Assembly: GCA_025766275.1 (NCBI GenBank)
Contig: JAFKAC010000063.1
Location: forward strand, 62,001 to 126,000
Reading direction: 5' to 3'
DNA length: 64,000 nucleotides
Origin: Lactarius indigo
Taxonomy: Eukaryota; Basidiomycota; Agaricomycetes; Russulales; Russulaceae
Part shown: positions 56,824 through 64,000 of the stretch, piece by piece
Numbering within the stretch: position 1 is the stretch's first letter
Layout of the letters: each line of letters starts with the position of its first letter
Notes under the pieces: model-generated
Database searches by the model: none
What the model was told of the DNA's origin: nothing
What the model saw: the letters and a program-made list of their open reading frames with translations, nothing else
Position numbers and translations under genes: made by a program

Positions 56824-57927
56824 TCAAAGAGGGTGTTTCCGGGAGCTTTTCAAGCTCTTCCCTTTTCTCCCCCAAGGATCCATGAATAATTCATCCTTGT
56901 CGAGCGATAAGGCTGCGTTCCTGACACATGTGATGGCCGAACTTTCCGCGTCTCCTATTGAAATGGCGCCTCCAATGATTCCGTCTACAAGCGGCCCTGG
57001 GTCATATAACCTGGACCCACTTTCGTCGGGAACCACCTCAGAGGACCGGTGTTCCCTGCACCAATGTTTTCTGAAGGTGTCAAGACGGTATCCTCTCCAA
57101 GAGCAGCCGCCATACGAACAACCGACCCAAAAGGGAAGATGTGACAGCAGGTGTCGTTTTCTGTCTTGCGGACGGCGAAATGGTTTGCGGCAGCGAGGAC
57201 AAATCCAGGTGCGCACGAATGGTCTCTGAGGGTCTACAATCGGTGGGACGTCGGAGAGTCTATCCTGGCGTAGCGCCGGAAAGGTGTATGGTGGCTGGAC
57301 GTAGTCTACAGGGCTAACCCTCGATACTGAAACCGGCTGGAACACGAGGATGAGTCCTCCAGCTCAATAGGACTTTAAAATATTGCGCACCTGAATGTCC
57401 AGTCGCTCAGGTGACACGGAAGACATTGCCAGCCGGTGATCGTATGGAGAGTTGCTGAAAGGCGCAGGAGACCACGCTGGGAGGTGCGGGGGAGGGATAC
57501 AGAAAGACGGCTGTGGGGCTATAGAAGCGCCAGAGGGGGTACCGGACACCCCGAAGCAGGAGATTGTCCGTGCCGAGACATGGTGACGGGGAATCGGAGA
57601 TGGGTGTCTAACTGGACGACTTTCCTGGTAAGGTGGTGCAGCGGAAGAGGGTTCGGAGTGGAATGGATATTGAAGAGCAACATCAGCTGCTAAAATTCCT
57701 CTGTGACTGAAACATGGGTCTTCAGCCGGGAGGCGAGTGTAAGGCATATGACAAGGATGGCCCCCGGGTTGTTCATAGTTGCCGTACTCTTCCTATGAAG
57801 GGGAGCAACGTTCGCGCCGTTTGTGCAACGAAAACGGCGAAAACAAGCTCACCTGGCCAGGGTGAGGAGAGTTCTTCAAGTTCCAGGGAACGCCAGTCCT
57901 CGTCCAATCGCCATTGGCGTAGTTCAT
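56824..57927 (-). CDS. Two-finger C2H2 zinc-finger protein, clade 2 copy 2
   Basis: Exons 57853-57927, 57391-57792, 56824-57336; 990 nt, 329 aa, frame intact. Starts MNYANGDWTRTGVPWN. The Pro/Ser-rich exon 2 contains SGTPSGASI and ends RLDIQ. Exon 3 starts PVSVSRVSPVDYVQPP and has fingers CPRCRKPFRRPQDRKRHLLSH (C-x2-C...H-x3-H) and CSYGGCSWRGYRLDTFRKHW, then RLYDPGPLVDGIIGGAISIGD and a basic tail. Exon 1 and exon 3 boundaries sit in phase 0, so the linker exon could be skipped without a frameshift. Paralogue of 51282-52390. Confidence 0.8.
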
Positions 57928-60150
57928 GGCCGCGTATAGCTGTGACTGTCGTAGATGGCGTGGCTGGTGTCAAGAGAGGGCCCACACATACATATATACC
58001 AGTGACGATGCCACAGCCATCTAACGTTTCCTGTTAGTGCAACTTTGTGGGCACTCTCGGCATTGAATTGCGTTACCTTCGTGACAGAACTTTTACCCTA
58101 GAACCATGGTCGCGCGGGAACACGCACAAAAAAAGGCCATTAAGATGCTGCCCGTAATCAGTATGTGATAAAGGGATGTCGTGTTCGGCGTATTGGTTTG
58201 TCACTTGGGTTGTCTTTGTTTCCAGTACAAAGTACGAAAGCACGATCTTGCACGTCTACGCCGCTTACCGGTGGGATAAATGCGGGATTGTGGAAAATAG
58301 GTAGAGGTGTCTGGGAGGCACTGCACAGTGCCCCAGGAGAGGGGTCTTTGCAGCGATCGGGGGTAGCACCAAGCCGGGGAAGAAGCGACGGAAACTCAGC
58401 GAAAACCCCTGAGGTTAAAATACGTCCCAACCTCCACTAAAACACAGAGCTGTCGTACTAGAGGCTGCGCTGGAAAATTCTATGAGCAGGCTACAGTTGG
58501 CGAAGTTAACGATTAATGGTAGTCGAATGCAGCTGGTCGCGCTCCTAGTGTGAAATTTGAACATCAAAGTACCGATGCCAATACTCTTACCGATATAACG
58601 CTTATCAGGGCTCAGAAGGTTTGATAGAGTGAGAGTAGGTGCCATTCAACGAGCCGATTCGAAGTTCGGGAGGAACGGATGAATTGGGTTGGTGGGGGGT
58701 TCTGTACGAACAGGAGAGGAAAACACACCCGGGCCAGAGAAACGGCTGTAATGTGCCGCTTGCAACAATGTGGTTTATTTTTTCTAGGGCAGATGCGTGC
58801 GGAATAAATGCGAGGTGCCCACAGTGTTGGGAATCATTTCCCGAGTTTAGACCAAGGTACCTGTCATTCGGCATCAGAATCAACCCACCCTGTTTGAAAC
58901 CCCCATAAACGGATTTTTCTCCCCCCCTCCCCCTCCTCTGGAGAAGGCTTGCGATACGGTTAGTTGACGTCGCTCAATTCGTTGGAGGGCGAAGACGTGG
59001 GGCCATTTCCTTCCCCCAAGTCCCCATCATGTATCGACTCCACAAATATTTTCCTATGGCTCGCCTTATCGGATTGGCCCCAGGGCCTCAAACGGTCGGT
59101 ATTCCTTCTGGCTAGCCCGGTCAGTAGAAAGGGCACATATTTTCTGACAACAGCGCCCACATCAGTAGAAGCAATAGATATATCATATACGACAGCACCC
59201 AATGCAACCCAGGTAATCAGCCTCAAGTGCTGAAAGATAGCCATTGACACTGACCTTTTTTGATGCGTAGCCGAGCCGTCAGTTCTGTCCAGGGGTAGCA
59301 TCGATAAGGAGACTGTGGGTTGTTCCTTAAAGAACATATGACCCCACTGTGAGTTCCATTGCTGGTTTAATCGTGCTTGAGCTAGACAAATCTTCGTTCA
59401 ATACAGGTGTTATCGGCCCCAGATTGGGACAAGAACCGCGACTCAGAGTCTGGCCGCCGTTGAGACGACTCGCCGGACGTGAAGTTCAAACTTGAACGTG
59501 TTGCTACGAAGAATCTCGGCCTTCCATCTTCCTTATGCGGATCCGACACTTGTGAACCACCCGACATCATATTCGGTGGTCTATACTCTCCTGTGGAAGC
59601 CTCATTTCACCAGAATTAATGTGGAACAGGGCTTGGCTTCCTTAATTTTGGAAAAACACCCACTAGATTTCCAGCCTGGTCAGAAAATGCGATCTCCGCG
59701 AATATTTAACTTACTCCGTTCTACAGGTTTCGTTCGCGCCTCGCTCGTTCTGCAATAACCCGATGGGTATGGCTCAATGCCTGGGGCTTGCTGCTCGTCC
59801 ATCTCCTTGTGCCAGTGTACTATACAGCCCATAAAGGGGCAGCAGGCGCACGGGCCCACCGGGGCGCCCACAACTTTACGCACTCAGCATTACGTTCCCG
59901 CCCGGCGTCCTCCGAGTGTTCTGTTCACACACCTATCTTTCGTTACCTGACTGTATTATTCCTTTGCGTACACTCTTCCCCCCATATTTTTTGACCCTGA
60001 GCCCTTCTCCTATTGTCTAAATTCGATATCTCGCCTTGTATTCCGCCGTAATAAGCACCCTGATTACAAAGTGCGCATGATGTATATAAAAAGCACTGAC
60101 AGATGTTCCAAAGTCGAACCTATTCACAACGCCTGAACTGGTGAATGTGC
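57928..60150. repeat. Upstream part of the duplicated clade 2 unit, copy 2
   Basis: Counterpart of 52391-54840 and 62125-64000. The sequence around 58560-58600 (minus strand) has a GTAAGAGTATTGG donor-like word conserved in all three copies. The minus-strand frame at 58960-59337 aligns in DNA with broken frames in the other copies, so I do not call it a gene. Confidence 0.6.
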
Positions 60151-60893
60151 CTCATTGCCCAATTTGTGCGCCTTCGCTCTTGGCTACTTTGCTACGTATC
60201 ATAGCGCCACCGATGTTAAGGTGCTTCCTCAGTAATACTCTTAGCAAGCGACCCGACGCGATCGCCTCAATGGAGACATCGTAGAAGCTTTATAGTGCAC
60301 GAAATGTAAGTACCGCAACGACCTTGTCTTCAATTTCAAGGGATTGTCATAACTATTGAAGAGGAGGAAGAGCTTGAAGGAATGGGTCTAGAGCTTGTGC
60401 CGTTGACAGATGAAAATGATGGTGATGAAGGTTTGACACTGGATCAATTGCGACGACGACGCATATACGTATATAGTAATACTACCTAGCAATTGATCTC
60501 ACTTTCACACTTGTGACCACAGATTATGACGCGGATCCTTGCCTGGACCACGCCCTGACAACTTGGCCTGGTCTGAATTTCGACGACCCATCATTCTTAT
60601 TTTTCAAGAGTACAGCACCTGTGACACGATTTTCAGTTCTTATCGCGTGGGAGGGACTCAGAAATTTCATAGACGAGAATATTGAATTTTTTTTTGTGAT
60701 CCAATATATACGGTATCACGGGCTTGATCACGGGTCTTGTATCTAAGACAATTACAGCATACTTCGCAGAGAGGCAAACAATACTACCTTAAGGGGGCAC
60801 GTTCAAAAGAAGGTAACGTATCGTAAAGTAACGTCGTGAGACCAAAAGAAGAGCCACGCAGTGATCCAGTCATCCCAGGGATAGCGATCTGTA
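60151..60893. other. Intergenic, no gene recognised
   Basis: About 740 bp. The plus strand near 60350-60440 is rich in GAAGAG/GATGAAGATG-like codons (ITIEEEEELEGMGLEL in one frame) and 60520-60620 is open again, which may be remains of a small gene. Not supportable as a gene. Confidence 0.35.
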
Positions 60894-62124
60894 TCATCTG
60901 TTAGATAGGTCATGAATAGCTCCGCTCCCTTTTAGGCCGCAAGAGTCCGAGTAAGGATGTGTGATGGGAGCCGATGTCCAGAGCTTGGGAGGGACCGAAG
61001 TGGACGCAGATGGATGACATGATAGGTATTGCCTTCGTCTTCTCCGAAGAACGAGAGTAGTTCCGGGGACCCTTCCTTTTCTGCCCCAAGGATCCATCAA
61101 TAATTCTTGTTTGTCGAGCACTAAGGCTTCTTTCTTGATCCATGTGATGGCCCTATTTTTCGCTTCTTCTATCGAAACGGAACCCCCAACAATTCCCTTC
61201 ACAAGCGGTCCTGGTTCATATAACTTGGATCCACTTTCGTCGGGCACCTGGCTAGTGGACCGGTGTTCGCTGTACCAATGCTTCCTGAAAGTGTCAAGAC
61301 GATACCCTCTCCAAGTGCAACTATCAAAGAGCAAGCGATGCAACATGGAAGATGTAGCAACAAGTGCCTTTTTGTTTCTTGTGGACGACCGCATTCAGCG
61401 CCGCAGTCAGGACAGCGCACGAAGGGTTCCGGTGAAGGCGTGTGCGCATTCAGCCGGGACACGGAAGTTCTGTTTCGGCGACGCATCGGAGTGGGATATG
61501 ACGGCTGGATGTGACCCGCAGGGCCAACCGTCGATACCGGCTGGATCACGGAGAAGACGATGAGTCCGGCTCAACGGTATGTAAAACATTGCGCACCTGA
61601 ATGTCCAACCGCCCACGTAATATGGAAGATATTTTTGGCCGAGGATCATATAGAGCCCGAGGGTAGTTGAAAGGCGCAGGAGAGTATCCTGGGTGGTGCG
61701 GGTAAGGAACACAGAAAGACGACGAGGGTATAGACTCGGAGGCACCAGAGGGGGCACCGGACGCCATTCGGTAGAAGGGGGCCTGTTCCAAGACATGTCG
61801 GGAAGTTTGTCTAATGGGGTGGTTACCCTGGTAGGGTGGTTCGATGAAAGAAGGCTCAAGATATCGAGGATCAACTGTCAAAATTCATCCGGGGGTGAGA
61901 CTCGGGTCTTGAGATGTGAGGAAAGTGTAAGACGTACGAAAAGGATGAAAATTGGTAGAGCTGGGGTTTTCGCGGCTGTCATACTCTTCCTATGGTGGGA
62001 AGCAACGTTCGCGCCGTTCGTGAAACAAAGACGGCGAAGATAAACTCACTCGGCTTGGGCTAGGATGGGAAGAGTTCTTCTGGAAAACGCCTGGGGCCAT
62101 CCTGTCGCCGTTGCTGAAGTCCAT
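60894..62124 (-). pseudogene. Two-finger C2H2 zinc-finger gene, clade 2 copy 3 (broken)
   Basis: Same layout as copies 1 and 2: exon 1 at 62050-62124 (MDFSNGDRMAPGVFQ, 25 codons), exon 2 with ASGAPSGASES and RLDIQ, and exon 3 with the fingers. Two lesions: a TGA at 61885-61887 in exon 2, where copy 2 has a Gly codon, and a one-base deletion near 61325-61332, so the first finger frame (CPDCGAECGRPQETKRHLLLH) and second finger frame (DSCTWRGYRLDTFRKHW) are out of register. The post-finger block (LYEPGPLVKGIVGGSVSIEE) and tail are still readable. Confidence 0.8.
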
Positions 62125-64000
62125 AGCTTTGGATTGTCGTGATTGTTATAGATGGAAAGATCAGTGTCAAGGTAGGGTCCGCACATATATACTGGCGACG
62201 ACGCCATGGCCACCTATTTCCTGCTACTGCAATTTTGTGGGCAACCTCGGGACTCGATCGCGTTTCCTTCGTAGGGCTCTCACTCTGGAACCGCGATTGC
62301 GCGAGAACCAGCAAAAACGACCGTAATGAAAGTGCCGACATCCCAAATTTGCATGTGATGAAGGGATGTAATACTCCGCACATCGTCTACGCCGCTTACC
62401 CGTGGGACGAACGCGGGATTTTGGGAAATGGGTAGGAGTATCGGAGACAAAGAGGCACCGCCCTAGGAGAGGGGTCGGAGTCTCTGCAGCGATCGAGGGC
62501 TAGTATGGGGAAATTATATCTGGAGTGAAGCGATGGGAACTCAGCAAAAGCCTCTGATGTTAAAACACATCCCCTCTCACCGAAACACAGAGACCGCGTA
62601 CTGGAGAATACGCCGGAAAGTTCTATGAGCGGGCTATGTTTTATGGGGCTGTAGCTGGCGATGCTAACGGTTGACGGCAGTAGAATGCACCCGGCCATGG
62701 TCCTGGTGTGGATTCTGAACGCCAAGATATCAGTGCCAGTACTCTTACCGATATAACCCTTATGAGGGTACAGAAGTTTTGATAGAGTGGCTGAGTGGGT
62801 GCCATTTGACAAGCGAATTCGAATTTCGGGGGAACAGGAGCAGGTTCTTTACGAACAGGAGGGGAGGACACAACTAAAAAAAAATGCTAGGCGCTAGGCC
62901 AGAGGGACGGCTGTAATACGCCACCTGCGACTCTGGAGTAGCATTTTTCAAGGAAGGGGGGGGGGGGGAGGGGGGTGTACGTGGAACGAATGCGAAGTGC
63001 CGACGGTGTTGCTTTTTCCCGGGTCTGGACCATGGTACCTGCGCCATTGGGCGTCAGAATCACTACGCCTTGTTTGACCTCCCCCATGAACCCGATTTTT
63101 CTCCTCCTCCTCCTCCCCCTTTGCAGTGGGCAGGTTTGTTGTACAGCTATCTGACGTCCCCCCGTTCGCTGGAGGGCAAAGAGGGAACACCTCCCCTTAC
63201 AGAGTCCCTCATGTGTCAATTGCACAAATGTATTCCTACGGATCACCTTATCGGATTGGTCCTGGGGTTCCAAACATTTCGTATACCTTCTGCGACAGGC
63301 GCAGTTCCTTCTGGCTAGGCCTATTGGTAAACAGCCTGAGGGGTATCTCTGACGACAGCACAAGCACTGGCACCGTAGGAGCAATAAGTATATCAAGTTC
63401 GACAGCACCAAATGCAACCCTGGTGGTCAGTCTGAAGAGCTGAATGATCACCACTACCACTGACCTTTTTTTTGTGCAGTGGGCGGGCTGTCAGTTCTAT
63501 CCAGGGCAGCATCGATAAGGAGATCGTGGCTCGGGGTTGTTCCTCAAAGAACATATGACCAACCGTGAGTCCCACTACTATTTGATCGTGTTTGAGCTAG
63601 ATGGTCCTTCATGTTATCGATTCCAGGGCCGATGAGTCTGGAGATGAGTCGCCGGACGTGAAGTCCAAATGTCCCACCGCGAAGAACCAAGAACTTGAAT
63701 GGGACACTCGACCTTCCGCCCTCATAGGCTAGTACGGACCTGACACTGGTGAATACCATGTTACGTGGCTTATGTTCTCCTATAGAAGGCTCATTTCACC
63801 AGGATTTATGAGGGAACAGGGCTCAGCATCATCAAGTTGGAATTTCACTCAGAATTCCTAGTCAGAAAATATGATCTCCGCTCCGCGACTATTCCAACTT
63901 ACACGTGATTCCTTGTGTGATTCGTTCGCGCCTCGTTCAAGCTTTAATAGAACCGATGAGTGAAGCCTGGGACTTACTTGTTCATTGCCATGTGTATACT
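62125..64000. repeat. Upstream part of the duplicated clade 2 unit, copy 3
   Basis: Third copy of the unit's upstream region; it continues past the end of the window. Contains a G12-13 homopolymer near 62959-62970. No gene is recognised. Confidence 0.6.

Noticed and set aside
58960..59337. 125-codon minus-strand frame in clade 2 unit copy 2
   Set aside because: The aligned DNA in the other two copies is broken in this frame, so it is not conserved as coding.

Overview
The window is nuclear DNA of a filamentous basidiomycete, most likely an Agaricomycete. Evidence: genes with many short spliceosomal introns (mostly about 50-75 nt, GT-AG, one GC-AG), compact housekeeping genes next to each other, and families typical of mushrooms (METTL24-like methyltransferases, secreted class 3 lipase, HAD-type terpene cyclases, fungal HNH_2 proteins). 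No prokaryotic or organellar features are seen. Exon coordinates below were derived by hand from splice consensus plus reading-frame continuity; where all exons sum to a whole number of codons this is stated.

Layout. 0.4-3.5 kb: a tandem pair of membrane-anchored METTL24-like methyltransferases. 3.9-5.4 kb: secreted class 3 lipase. 5.6-10.5 kb: VPS8 (CORVET tether). 10.8-13.1 kb: Cti6-like PHD protein (Rpd3L histone deacetylase complex). 13.6-15.6 kb: threonine dehydratase, divergent from Cti6. 15.5-26.2 kb: a tandem array of three HAD/terpene-cyclase fusions (drimane-type sesquiterpene synthases). Only the middle copy is intact. Scars of threonine dehydratase (its 3' end before copy B, its promoter before copy C) show that the ancestral duplicated unit contained both genes, and a hAT-like MITE sits beside one scar. 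27.7-31.5 kb: complex I subunit NDUFB3 and, divergently, DNA topoisomerase I.

31.5-40.1 kb: an accessory region with four related two-finger C2H2 loci (three intact, one broken), all on the minus strand. 40.7-45.1 kb: a 4.4-kb foldback element with CACTG...CAGTG ends, a 3-bp target duplication, 524-bp inverted arms and about 3.4 kb of octamer repeats that reverse orientation at a perfect palindrome. It encodes no transposase and is the most unusual object here. 47.0-48.1 kb: HNH_2-type protein. 48.7-64 kb: block duplications of a securin-like gene and a second clade of C2H2 proteins (one intact pair, one pair with a decayed securin-like copy, and one further decayed C2H2 copy running off the window).

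The left half is mostly conserved cell biology (endosomal tethering, chromatin, amino-acid synthesis, respiration, DNA topology). The right half is a repeat-rich region shaped by local tandem duplication, gene decay and transposition. The terpene cyclase array suggests specialised metabolism, but no cytochrome P450, transporter or other tailoring gene is visible in the window.
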